A program made the position numbers and the translations under genes. The notes under the pieces were generated by a model, which saw only the letters and a list, made by a program, of their open reading frames with translations, was not told where the DNA came from and did no database searches. From assembly GCA_003640385.1 (NCBI GenBank), contig RCAB01000003.1, forward strand, positions 744,001-808,000: a DNA stretch of 64,000 bases, read 5' to 3'. Position 1 is the first letter of the stretch. Each line of letters opens with the position of its first letter. Shown in pieces: positions 38,871 through 53,800 of the stretch. The stretch comes from Setaria digitata. Lineage: Eukaryota; Nematoda; Chromadorea; Rhabditida; Setariidae.

Positions 38871-41800
38871 TCAACATTGAGATTCTGAAACCGGATTTAC
38901 GATACTTGTTACATCTGTGCTACTGCTAGCGGAACCTGAACCACTACTTTCGCTCCCATCTGTAATTTCAGGAAAAAAGATTTTAATATTGAGAAAAAAA
39001 AAATAATCATTTGTATAGAGCTATCAAAAAATTGTCAGCTTATCTCTTCATGATTCGACTGAAATTTACTTTCGTTTTAAACTTAAAAATTAAAAGATTT
39101 AATAGACTGAAGAGTCAGTGATAATATTTGGTTCCTTTTTTGGCATGGCTCATTGCCGAATTCATTGTCTGAAGGAATCTAGATTATACATTAGCGGGAA
39201 AATTACATTAAAATAACTATGTAATCAGAATGGAGAAAAATGCAATAGCATTATAAGAGTGAAGAATTAGACAGACTTACTAACTCGGCTTGGCCATATA
39301 TCAACCAGAAGGCTAAGTGTTCGAGTTGCTTGGTCCGTATCCAATGGATTGATAATTGTTTTGGGAGAATACATACCACTGCTACCCTGAGTACTGGTAT
39401 TTTCCAGCGGTGCATTGCAAGAACAGAAAAGTAAACAACCGAAGATACCCGTTAAACGTGCAGTAGTAATACCGTTATGTTGCTCGGAACTTATTACCAT
39501 CTTCAGATGATCCATTATTTGTATCAGTGTATTCTGTAATGTGATATCATTTCAGCACATGATGATGGTATTCTCGAACTGATTTTGCTTTTACACTCAA
39601 TCGATGGAAGATAAGAGAATGGATCATTTCTACATGTTCATTTGAAGTTCCCAGCAATTCATATGCTAAGACTATTTCTGCAGCTTAAACAAATTGAGCA
39701 TCTTGCACAGTGGTTTAAATACAAATGAAAACTGGAACGGAAATTGGGTCTGGGCGAAAACTTTCGAAATTGAAATTTACTTTGTTAGGTGTAGGTAGAC
39801 AATCGATGACTCTGAGTAACAAACGTCGATTTCCTCGTGGATCGTTGGGGAGTGCAACAGAAAATGCTTCCACTACCATACTATAAATTGAAGTTGATAT
39901 CAACGGTTCTGGTAATTCGCGCAGAAAGTCCTTCACCAAACATGCCAAAACATTCGTATCTGGAACTGCTTCCACGCTTAACCGTGCTCCTTCAACGTTT
40001 AATTCCAATTCTTCTCGCAGCATACGCTTCTTCTCTAAGGACCCACATACTGAAATGTTTTCATACAAATTTACACCATCAACAAACAAATGTTTTATTT
40101 TTTTAAATTAAATTTTGAAACTTCGAAATTTCAGACTGCAATTTTGTTCGAAAAAGAGAAAGAGTAAAAGCGAAAGCTTCAAACATACATATATAAAGAC
40201 CAGAATAATCAACACCGCGGTGTTCAATTTCCTGTAAAAGACGAGAAAGTACCAAAGGTGTTTCGCGCCCTTCTCTCGCAACCAGTCGTTGCAAAGGTAC
40301 CCCAAATAGTCCGTCATACCTGCTAGGAATATTTTCAATGATATACAGCTATTCCATTGTACAATTTTAACTAATCTATAATTTATGCTTTGCATCTAAT
40401 TAAAAACTTACATTTGCATAATTTAGTGAAGAAAAAAATTAAATACAAACCTGCAATTAACGGTCCTTCGGAAGGCTACGGCAACACTATGAAAAGCAAT
40501 TTTGACAATTAGCTGACCTTTCGGTTCCAAATTCAAGGCAAACATCCTATTGCCATTCAAACGATCCACAACAAATGCTTCCAATAGCTTCAACGACCCC
40601 TTATGGCACAGTTTATGCCTTAATTAATGCTTAATTAAGTTGTAATTTTTTAACTTATCTCTCTACCTTCCATCTCCCATTCTGTTCTTTCTCTTTTGCT
40701 TTTGTTTATTTTAAATCAAGTTTAAATTGCAAAAGACCTACCTGTACTGTGGATGCCAAGAATAGACGAAAAAATTTGTGTGAGTAGCATGTTGTACGTC
40801 AATTTCAAATGTTTCACGCCATCGGAATTTTTGCTCAGCCGTGGAAACACCTGTCCTGGCACGATGCGTCTCGTTCACCTCCAGCACGCAGTACATTTCA
40901 TCGGTAAATGCTTTCTGCTTTTCTGGCATCTTTAATCCTCGCCCCTCGATAATCTAATAATTTTCAACAAATTTTTGTCAGATTAAAACATCAGAACCAA
41001 AAAGCAATACATACTGTTTATGGTAATTAAACGTACTGTAATAGATAACTGTTTAATAAAAAATGGCAACTTTTATAGTAATCATAAGAATACAGTAGTG
41101 AAAAATGGAAATACCTGTACAACTAGGATTCCGGTAAGTGATGTAACATCCAAAGGAGTATCGATATCAAAACCTGGTCCAGCTACTCTTAGTGGTACTC
41201 TTCGATTCATCAATGGCGATACATGCAACCTGTCTAATAAGTCACCTCGTTCATGACCAAGTGAAAATCTATTTGCCTGAAAGAAAAGCTTTAAAATTTA
41301 AGTGCTGACTCTCATTAGAAAAATCTGAACATCACATAATGTTTTGCAATGCAATTTTCAATGGGAATTCCATTTAGACTTTGTTCCTTAATTTAATTAA
41401 CTGAAATTGACATAGGAACTAACAGCCGTTAGCATAGCCCTAGAAGGAAGGGAAGAACTTCGGACTGAGGCACCCGGTTTTTCGCCGTAGGTATGCGACC
41501 ATCGTGATTGTCTTTCTTGTGGTCGAACTCCCGTGTCAATACATGCCCAGTTACGGTACTCTTGAGCCGAAAATATATCATCGATTGTTCGGCCATACTG
41601 CCCACTAACATTACTACTAGTAAAACGCATTCGAGCATCTGAATCAAGAAATGATTGATTAGTTCAAGGATGAGATAATGATAGAGCTTGGGGAATATAA
41701 GAATTAGCATTATAGAAATTTATTATAGAAAAAATTAGCATTACAGTAGAAGACTATCCAGGGTCAATCCAAAATACATTGATTTAAAGAAATTTTAAGT

Positions 41801-44800
41801 TTATATGGCAAAAAAAAATTCAAAATATAAATAATTTAAAGTGATGTGACTTTAAGAATTATTAAAATCAACTTAAAGAAGCTTGAGTTAACTTAATTTT
41901 AAATTAGACATCGGAATTACACGAATATTGAAATTAAGGTGTGCTTCAGAGAGTCAATCGAATGAAATTCAAGAGTTTTAAATACTCTTTAAAAGATGAC
42001 ACGTCACATACTGAACGAAACATTTTCATTCGGTGGTCCTTAAAATTATCAAGTTCTTTTTGAATACGCTCAAAATTTGAATTTGCTCACTAGGTAGTTA
42101 CTGTTTTTCTAAATTCCATACAGGTAAATCCACCTGGCAAAAAAAGACTCAGTAGGATAGCTACGTATAAAATATAAAATATTAAAACTCACATCAGTTA
42201 TAATTTTTCCTTTAAATTGAAAAATGGAAAAAACAGTTGTCGAGCAACCAGTTTAGCTTCAGAAAATTTAATTAAATTATAAGGGAGAAAGATTGTTTAT
42301 ATTTAAGGTTTTAGTAAAGTACTCTTAAAATGAATAGTAACAAATTGTATTTAAAATCATTTGTAAATAAATGAAATGAAAGCTCCCATTTTGACTTAGT
42401 TATATTTATTATTTAAGCTCGAAAATGCCTTTATTATTTATGTTGCGAATATAATTCACCCTCTTTCAAGAAAGATATTTAAGAACCAATTGTATTAGTC
42501 CCGAAAACCATTATTATAAAACTTATTTGAAAATCTCTCATCGAATATTAGTTTGTGGAACGCATAAATAAACTTAGACTATTCAATTAGAATAATAAGG
42601 TAAGTCGTCAAAGAAAGTGAAAGAGATATGTGTCCTTCAACATATGTGAGTGATGGTGAGGCCATATCACCATTTGAGATAATGACTGATAAGAAACCAC
42701 TACAGGTTCAATAGTAATCATTGGATTTATTAATCGAATATCTAAGCCAAACTGTTATCAAATAGAGAATGAGCTAAGCTCACAATTTTGATAATAACGA
42801 ATATCTGCTTCTGAAATGTTTGAAATAAATTTTGAACAGTAGATGGGCAATTTACCATCAAAAAATAAGAAGAAATTGAGGATTTTCGAAATTCAAAAGT
42901 CTGAAAATGTATGACGAAATGAAAGAGAGGGAGAGAACAAGGAGAGAGAGAACAGGGAGAAGAAGAAGAAGAATCTTTTAGAGGAATTTCGTAAAAACAA
43001 TACAATTTGAATGTGTGAAGAGCTGCAAGAAAGAATTTTGGAGAGCTTCTCGGTATACGGTAGCAATAGAAGTGGGAAGCAAAAAGTGTCAAAAAAAGGA
43101 AAAAGACAAGTCATGGTTTCAGAATAAGAAAAGTGGAAAAATGAAAGACATATATCATCAGTACTTTCGTTGCTCAGTTATCACAAACTAACTAAATCAC
43201 AATATCACAATTTACTGCACTTAGTTCTGACTAACATGCCAATATGCTACATCTAGAGAGTAGGTTAAAATGGTCAAAGCCATCTGCTGGAAACAGATCC
43301 TCATGACTTATAGAAAGTTGGTGATTAGAATATGAACAAACTTGCACCATCGATGACATCATTTCGCCATTTTACGGTCCGCGGTGCAGTACCTGAGATG
43401 GCACGTCGACGAGGCAACGAGTTACTTCTACCTGACGGATCAACCGGATGCCAAGCTGACTGTCCACGTATCATATACCTGGGATCCATAGCCCCGGGGG
43501 GAGAACAGAGGGAATGATGCATAGCGTAGCCAGCTACATCACTAAGTGAACGCTGGCTAACAGGCAGTGGACGAGATGTACTGAGTGGTACGTGGAACTG
43601 TGAAAGACCAACACTTCCCGGAAAAGCACCGTAGCTAGATGATGCCGGGAGGTAGTCGGGAGCAGTTGATGGACCAGGAAAGGACGGTAGAGGCACGGCT
43701 CGTTGGGTCAGCGATCGAGGCATCGAATAGGTGTATGAAGGTAGCATCTGAAAGTAAACCATCTCATCCACGTTTCAGAAAGACGAGAAAAGAGACTGAA
43801 AGGGAACGAAAGTAGTGCTTGGTACACGTGACACGTGTGAATATTACCTGGGGGGGTAGTTGAGCAGTGGTGGTGAAACTGTCAGCGCGACGTACAGCAG
43901 AAGGCAATATTTTAGGAGGCGGTATACGAGCAGTGCGTGAAACGGTTTCTTCCAATGCTTCCGCTTGGGTATTCGGTCGACGAGACGAGTGACCAGTAAA
44001 GTGCTGACGTGGACTGATCGTCATCAGAGAAGGTGTGACGGTTGCTGTTGCTGAAGATGACGATGCAGAGGACGGTTGTGAGCAACGTTTAGCCATTTCC
44101 TAAATGTTGAAATATTTTTCTGCTGATACTGATTATCAGTAATTTGCTACTGGAAATTATCACAGGTTAATGAATGTATTCTTCATTACTACTAGCATCA
44201 TCACTTGTACATACTTTAACGCTAAAAAAACATATGACATCTTTCCAACTTTTTTTCTATTTTCTCAACATGGTTCCAAATTTATTTTCCGTTGCCAGAA
44301 AAAAGATGCAATGAAAGCAAGCATTTGAGGAACAAAAGTGTCTTATTTCAAAGTCACTCTTTAAAGACTCCTCCTCGCCTTCCTACCTGATTGAGAAATA
44401 CGTTTTGTTATGACAGTGCTCAAATATAAAACTATTACATATATCCGCAAATAGAAAAGTCGACTAGAAGGAAGAAAAAGGCTGTTTTGTCAGTCTAATC
44501 TGAAGGGCTTTGAAACTGAAGACAGAAATGCATTCAGTACAGGAAATCGGTCAGCAGTTAGAATCTTAAATCTTATGCAATAATCAAACGTTACCGTCAT
44601 AAGTTAATAATATTTGGTAAAAAATGAAATATTCGAATTTAAAATCACAACAAAATATGCTTACAGCCCTAACTATATTCTTCATTGCAACATTCTAATC
44701 GAGAACCATAAAAAATTACTGTAATATCTAAACATCTGTGATCAGCTGTTATACATACGAATGACAAATCACCAAAAAATTCAATGTTATTTGAATCGGT

Positions 44801-47800
44801 TAGTAGTGAATTACCATAAAAATTAATTGATCAAGAGAAAGGTGATCTGACTGTTTGGGTCACAATGCATATTGATGAAATGCTAAATAAACTAGCAAAA
44901 ACTAAACTGATATAGACATGGCAACTAGTTCTTCAATAATGATAGCCTTAAAAACGAAATCTAAACAAAACTAAGATATCATAGGACTAGGAACGGTGAT
45001 AAAATTATTCAGACCAAAAAGAAGTCAAAGACTATATGAAGTGAAAGATAGGTCTAGGGATATTTCAGAGAAGACTGAATTCCACATAAAATGGATTGCT
45101 ACTACTCGATTAATCGAAAAGAAGAAAAGGGAGGATTTTGTGAATTACTAATATAGAATTTATGACAAAAGCAATATTCATGTGTGATTTGTGAACTAAG
45201 AAGGATGTTAGCTTCTTAGCTGAACCTCGAGAAGGGAAGTCTACCTAGTCTATTCTTAACAGCCATCAACATTGCATCACAAGGAAGCACTTACTACATG
45301 AATATTGTTTCGATTGTAATGTAGAAATAAATTACAGATCCAACGGATTTTACAATTTCATTATCAGTTTTTTCAGTTGGATAGCAAAAAATTCTGAGAC
45401 TTTGGTAGATTTTAAATAGATGAGGTAAGAAACTCTAGAATCTACTGATTTCATTTCATGTTCTAATTATCTTAAATTAGACTAAGACTATGATAATTGG
45501 GAAAATATATTTAAAAATATTCTATTCTGATGCTACAGTGCAAGAGTGACGACTAAGGAATGTAATGTAATTAATTTTTTTTTTTTGCTTCAACAAAAAC
45601 AAAAGAATGTGGAACAAATTTTCATAAGGTTGACCTATAAGTTTACAAATATATTAAGTTACATAAATGCTTGAAAATGAGATGTCAAGGAAGAAAATGA
45701 ATTGGTTACATGTGATTGGAACTGAAATCGAATTAAATCAGAATGAACGAGAAATAGCTATCGGGACAGAGAAAAAGGCTTGCTCGAATTTAACTGGGAA
45801 GAGAGAGCGAAAAGAGGAAATACAAAAAAGAAGAAAAAAGTAATGCTTCAGAATTAAAAAACAAATATATATTTGAGCCTAGAAATACCATAATTAGATC
45901 TAGATAGATCTAATAAGCAAGAAGTATGAACCTGTTGCTGACGAGCCTTCTTACCGAGCCACGTATTGGCAGTTGAGGTTGGATGAATTAGCAACGTAGA
46001 AGAAGGTGTATCGTCGTGGTGTTCTTGATCACTTCTTTGAAAAACGACTACTGGTCGTGTTACCATCGACTGCGATTGCGTCATCCGCTCTCTGAAGCAC
46101 CTCACGCAACTGCTAAATCCGAAGTGACTTACGCCAAGATACGAATATCTAACTTGTACATTAACCAATATTTCGAATAAAGGAACAGAAATAAGAGATT
46201 TAAAAAGAAAACAAAGAATCCGTCGAGAATAACAGAAGCCGAGAATGACTTAACTCAGATACAGATGCTTATTTCAGTCATTCGAAACGGTGCTGCAAAA
46301 GTAATAACCAATAAGATCAATACCTTTTGTTCTTGATATAACGTATTCTAAGTAAAAGACGACGTGGTATCGAAAGCACTAGTACCACATCATCGATGCT
46401 CATCGCAGACACATCCACATTATTCACTGATAATATTTCGTCACCAGGTCGAATAATGTCGCCATATTTTTCCAGTTCTGAATTTTCTCCGAAACGAGAT
46501 GCAAATACACCTGATGACCTAAAACTGATCTTTCGTTTTTTCTTTTCGGAACTTTCAGCAAAATATTTATAGAAAGTTATCAACAATTAGAAGAGAAGAA
46601 GAAATTAAACTGAAAAGTATTTTAATAAAAAATGATATCATTATACTGATATCGGTAAGCGAGATTTTTCATTTGAAAGCATATTTTATAGAATGCAAGA
46701 AACCATTTCCATAATGCTTAAAAGTTGTTCAAAACAATGTAATATTATTAATAATTTGCTTGGCAGACAGATAAAATATTTGATGTTAAAAGAAAAGCTA
46801 TGTGGAAATGAAAGTAAATTAAGTTGTAGGAGTAAAAATGCTTGAAAGAAAACTTGATACCTGTCAGTCCCGTTACCTTCTCGAAGATATAAACCGAGAC
46901 TTTGTCCTGGTTTTTTGATAATTTCTACTAGTTGGACAACAATAATATCGCCTGTGCCAGTAGCGCCCCGTTTTTCCATTCGATATTCCGATCTGAATTT
47001 TTTAATAACCTCCAAATGCCACTTTTTATTAGCTAAATAATATGATAAACTATGAAAAATATACATTTCATTGCCAAGCATAAAATGTTGGCGCAGAAAT
47101 TTAGCAATATTTAAACTCACAACCAACTAATTATTAAACAGTTTTAATTGGCAATAACTCTTACAAACTTTTCATATTTTTACTTACTTGTCGAGGATGC
47201 GAGCCGAAAAGCCAGTAATACCAGCTGCAGTGAGTGTGGAACTTTGCTGATCCACTTGATGAATTTTGCGCACTACTTCCTCTGGCAGTGAACATCCTGA
47301 AATTTCTGAGATTTCTCTGGTGGATGCTAAAAATGGTAAAAAGAATAACAGATTAAAGGAAAGAGAAAAAAGAAAGAATTAGGTGATTAAAATTTAGTCG
47401 TGTTAGAAGCAATTAATTCTGTGGTCATTTAATTAAAATTAATAAATTTCGTGGAGGTCATTTTGTCATTCATTCAATTTAAAATTCATTAATGTTGGTG
47501 TTAAATTATTGGATGGATTTTATAATTTCACATTTTTTTTCTTGAAGCTTTTGCAACAATTTTTCTAATCAATAATTTTATCCAACTTTGTCTTTTTCTC
47601 AATCCCAAAATTTGCATTGAAATAAATTATTATTAGAAATGGAGATGGCTTCTATTTAGCGAATATTGTGCATAATTAGAACGGGGAAAAACGAATCGAT
47701 TTCATGCAATTTAATGAATTCATTCAAAAATTATTGAAATGGGGAAGCAACAAAAACAAATGGCATAAATTGAAAATGCTACGAATTCTATACTAAATGG

Positions 47801-50800
47801 AAATAAGTCCCGGAAGACAGAAGCTATCATTTCTCTATCAAATTCGTGGCATATTCTCACTTCATCGCTCCATTTTTTTATTTCCAAATTTTTAACTCTT
47901 CAGAGAAAAAGTATATATATATATAATAAAGCAAACACTTATTTTAAGAAGAAGAATATTCGAACCTTTTGATCAATTAGTTGCAAGATATTTTAGAATA
48001 TAAAATAAGCAAACCTTGCATTTCAGATATGTCACTTTGCTTGAGAAATATTTTTTCAAAAATCTATTAAATTTCAGGAATAATTTTGCTGCATTATAAT
48101 CGCGATGAGCATTCTAAGTCTGAGGAAGCTCACTAATTACACCATTAAGTTATATTATCCTGCCTACTTAGCATGCTAGCTAAACTATTACCAGCAAGGA
48201 AGTATTTTAGAAAATGTTGAAAAATTAATTGGGACGTATAGCAAAAGAATGGAGTTATATTCTCTTTGATAAAGGAAAATTTAGAAGTAACAACAAGGAA
48301 ATTAATTAGTGGTGTAATAACAATTAACAGAGAAGCAAATAACATAAAATGAAGTTATATGCATGAACAAAAAAGCATAATGAGAGAGAAGGAAATAAGT
48401 TTAAATAAATGACAAAATTATTTAAATTTGATTTTTTTAGCGTTATTTTCAATTTATTTTCCGTGCTTTTCACTGTAAATGAAGCGAAATGAAAAAAAAA
48501 AAAAGAAAAAAAAAATTGATAGGCGCTTTATATAAAAAGGAAACGGCCAAAGCATGGAGATACTAGGTCATTTTTAGACGGCCCAATGTCTCTTAATGTC
48601 ACAAATGTTAAGGTTGACAAATAAATAAATGGCTAATCAGTAAACGAAGCAATTGATGAATAAATAAATGAATAATAAATGAGAATGGAATGGACGAGCG
48701 GTCAAATAGATAAACAACGAAGCAAATTAGTAAGAACTGTTCGAAGGATGAATAAATAAATGAGTACATAAACCATGAGATGACGAACAGAAGTTAGATT
48801 AAAGGCGAAATTATTTGGAAATAAGGAGGGAAGTAGACGTTAAACTAATTAAAAAGTGAGGAAAAGTCTAAAAAGAAGGGGAAAACGAATAATTAATATA
48901 ATTAATGTTTTATTTTTCTCTCTTTTCAGAGACAGGAAGGTAAGACAAGTGATGAATGACACTGAAAAATAATAATTTTATGTTTCCGAATTACAGCAAA
49001 GATACCAATAAATCATTTGTGTTTATCAATCCATTCACTGAAATACTTATAAATATCCAGTGACTCTAATAACCCACCAAGAGTATTATTCCCGGGAGTA
49101 ATCGATCTTTTGCAAAATCGCCCGAATTCATTTCACACAATCTTAGATCCAACTATACAAATAACGTTCCGTTCATGAACTTGTTACGAAGAGAAGTTTG
49201 CTAATTAGTGAAGCAAATAATAGCAAACTAGAGGAATGAAACTTCCCGAATGGTACTGGACTGGACACATATACGTATATATATAAACTGGAATATTTAG
49301 CAGTGGATCAAGCACTAAAAGTAGATGCTGACTTAATTAATTAAGGATGGATAAAAGACTACCTGGTTGTTGTTGGTCAATGGATTTCGGTTGGTATTGG
49401 ACTTGTTGCTGCTGCTGTTGTTGTTGGGACGGATTGTATGGCATAGAATTAATCCGTTTCTAGAAGGAAAAAATCTTCAAAAATTTTCACAACACTACAA
49501 ATTATATTAATTAATGGAATAATGGTGAGGATACAATAATATCCTCTAAGGTGATATTAATGGGAATAATCTGCACAGAAAATGACAATGATAATTATTA
49601 CTGATGAAATTATTTTTATTATTGTTGCTACTGCTGATAATCACTGTTAATCAAAAATAATGATAATAATCAATAACAATGATGGTTGACAGTAATGATA
49701 ATGACAATAATAGTGCTTATGAGAAGCAGCATGTTCAAATTTGCTGCAAAATTTGATTCCTCTTCACTATTTTAGCTTACAACCATCGATGATATAATGT
49801 CAAAGATCCCAAGAAGCACAAAACGTAGTCTAGACCATATATGATGGATCTATCTATGTATATACATAGGATCTAAACGCTTAAAGCAGCTTAAAACAGT
49901 AGTATAAACGGATAGACAGACGCCCCCGCATCCCAGAATAGACAGACAGACGCACACACACACGTTGATAGTTCTGCTCGATGTGGTCGAGATTCAGCTT
50001 GTTCCTCCATCCATATAAAAATCCCAGCGAAAGAGGAATAACATGCATGTATACATCTATAAGATGATGATGGTGTCTGATATTTCTTGGCTCTGATTCT
50101 TGGCCACTATCCCTCTATAGACCTTCCCTCTTGGTCCCTCGTTTTACTCTTCTTGTCTTCATCAGTGGTCTATTTCCCGCGGTGATAGAAGCCCTGAAGT
50201 ACGATCTTTGGGTATATACACCTATAAACACACGCATATATCTATTAGTATGTCGAGAGTCGAGAATAAAAGCGAACACTCTAACTACAACGTCCATCAT
50301 TTAGGCCTTTTCTTCATCTATACTAGGCTTGGCTTCCACTTATGCCTATTGATTACTGGCCTTTTCCAACGCTTCACTAAACTGGCAAGATAGGAAGAAC
50401 AGTTAGATTACTTAGCCAAGTACACAAACACACACAGTCAACAACTTAGAAATCTATTTTTCTATTAGCGTCGTTTCTAATGAAGATAGACTAATGCGAG
50501 AAATAGAGAAGATGTGGAAGAGAAGGAAAAAAGGGAGATGCAGGCGAATAGGAGGAAAGAGAGAAGAAAATTTTAGTACATCTTTAAGATAAATTTCGAA
50601 AAACACGGAGTTCTATCTAACTTCACTTTATTATTTATTATTATTATTTATTATCGCTATTATTATTGCTATCTATTATTAATTATTCGAGATCAGATTT
50701 CGAATCTCGACATTAGTAGTATCCTAATAATATACAAATGGAAATGTGATCAAAGGTTTGTAGAATTTAAACTGCTTCAGAACTTTATGATCATTCATTT

Positions 50801-53800
50801 GGAAATTTTCTGTTAATTAGGGACTAAAAAATCATTTTAATTTAAATTTGACCCGCCAGTTACTGAAAAACCTTTGTTTGGCTTAGTTGAAATTCTTAGG
50901 ACATATGCTGTGACATCTGTTCAACTGACGTTCTGTTTCTTTTCGTTTTTTGCCTCCTTTTTCCCGGCCATTTTAATTAAATTTAATTGCAATTCAAACT
51001 TTCAGTGTTTACTTTTCCACGGATAATAAGCAAAAGCAGAAAATAAGAAATTTAAAGTTATAAACAAAAGAAAAAATTTAGCAAAGCTGACATCTCGTAG
51101 GCAACAGCATAGCAGGCGATACCAATTAGACGTTGGACGCCGTCTTCGAGTCACGTAATATCCATCAACGGGAATATTGTAGTAAGATGAAACAAGTGGA
51201 ACATGGGACATCTAACGACGATCAAGCATCTAACTTCCGTTGCAGATGGCTTTTGTCATACTGCTTCACAAAATCACATTAGCCTGAAATATAGAGAAGA
51301 CTGTTATATCAAGCTATATCAAGCTTGGTCTCACATTCCGGTCATATCATGTCAAATTTGATCATCTGGTCCAAACTTCTACAAATGTAAGCATTGTAAA
51401 CAGTATTCAATATTTATAGAACGGAAGGAAGACAAACAGAGAAGGGTGATAGATGATCCAAAAATATTCAAACTGAAAACTATATCTGCTCAATGCACTC
51501 AAATATGTCATAGAATTAATTGCAGACCGGAATGATGTTCCACGCTACCATCATGTAAGACTTTCCGGCGAGATTGACCTTTATCGTCAAAAGTCGTGAA
51601 GGTCGATTACACTTTTTGAATTTGTAATTGGAATTAGGTTGAACAATTAGAAGTACATCACAGTTAATCTTCAAAGAGTCTAACTATATAACATTCCACC
51701 AATTTTTTAGAAATTTTCCCAATTTGAGTACTTTTTTTTTACAGAAGAACTTTCATAACTGATTTTTATTGTTGTAAATAAAATATTCGAAGCATTAAGC
51801 CAAATTTGACGATATTAATTTTAATTGAATTGATTTGAATCGCTAATATATCGCCATCATAATTATCAAGGTCACTGACTAATCAATCATTAATTATTTC
51901 AAGTCATAAAAGTATTCTATTGATAAAATAATGTTGTAGCATATCAAAATAAGAAATAAAATATTTGCAATTGAATGATACATTTGAAGAAAAAGCAGAA
52001 AAAAATATTCAAAGGGAAAGATCTGCCGTCAAATGCACAGAAGCGTATTTTCGAAGGAAAGATGACAATACAGAAGAGGAAAGGTTTCAGCTTCGAGAAA
52101 CGGAAGGCGATACGGTCGAGAGAGAATGGACTGGAGAGCCAGCGGGAGGGACGAGGATTCCTGATGGATTATTATCGGGACGGGTGGAAACGTAGAAGTT
52201 GTGCGGATGAAAGCGAAAAATGTCTTCAAATTTTGGACATGAAGGAAAAAGGTACACAAATGGAAAAAGGTTTTGTATTCTAGTTTCTTTCATTCTTTTT
52301 CTTTTTCTTCATTCATATTTCATCGTATCACTTCTTTACGTAGGTTTATATAATTAAAGGATAAACTATCAGTTAATAATAGTAAAATTATCAGCAAAAT
52401 ATTAGACAGACACTTCATGAACGATTTAAATGATTTCTGAAGCTCATTGTAATTTGATCATCAGTAATAACCAAGTGCTGAATCGGTGTTGTAAAGATTG
52501 CTACAAATGAACTGCAACTCGAAAGGAAAAATAAATTGATGTGTTATAAAGTATAATTTATGGTAAATTCATGTATTAAGAAGAATAGATCTGGAAAGAT
52601 TACGTAGACTGAGAGCGATGTATATACATATATGAACGAAAGTTAAGAAAATTTTAAAGAAAGAAATAAATGATATAAAATGCAAAGGCTGAATAACAGC
52701 AATCGAGAAAAAAGCGCGATTTTAGTTAATAATATGAGAAAGAGAGAAAGGATAAGCTTAAAATTTTGTCAAATATTAGAATTGCTAATGTTGCCAAGGC
52801 TAAAAGCTTAGCAATGTTAGCTTTAGTTGGCTAACTTACTTCATTATCCAAAAATGAATGAATTCAACATCCATATGACTGAATGGGCACGGAACTAAAT
52901 GAAACATTCCAATGTTATTCACAATGCAACGATAGCATTCTTACCAAATAATATTGTTATTCTGAATGTGACAATGTGACAATGAAAATGGACGATGCGG
53001 AAAAAAGAAAAAATTCAATTTTACACTGTGGAAACATTTCGGTTCCCATCATTTTCATATAATTAAGCACATTCAATTCGTCAGAGTTTCGTGGAAGAAA
53101 TGACGAACTTTTCTTTAACATCAAAAAGAAGAACATCTTATATTTATACCTGCTTGTGTTTTGTTTTTCCAAAAGTTATTAGCAACGGAAAAATGTTACA
53201 TAAACAGTAGAGTGAAACATAAAGACAAAAGGTATAAGCAAATGAAATAAGTTGCATTATTCTTCAAAGTCCATTCACTTTATTGCAAGGATGGCTTGAA
53301 GAATGACAAAATGGTATCCGACATCAGAAGTATAACCAAAGTTTCAACAAGAAAACTTTTTATGTAGCTTATTGAAAATTTATTCGATGAATAGTTTAAG
53401 TGCAGAAGAAAAGATATTCTGGTAATGTAAAAGGCGCTGAATGTTGAACAGCACAGATCAAGTTTATTTAACTTTTCTGGTCTAGTTTGTCTTTAAGTAT
53501 TTCACATTGTTTCTTTTTCTCAAAGCATATTTTTAACAAATACTTTGCGTACAGCAATTAAAAAGGCCTAACAAGGCAATTGAAGAAAATTGGACACATG
53601 ATAGGAAAAAAGAGGAAGAAAAAGGAATGGTGAAATGAATTGATTCAAGCTGTACTCTTGTTAAGAGCATTTCATAAGCCTTCAAATGAAAGATATTCTT
53701 TTGGTTGGATGAGAGTAACGTTACTTATCAAATAGCTTAGTTAAATATTGACAAAATGAGATTATTTGAAGTGAAAAAAAAATTGATTCCTTCATTTAAA

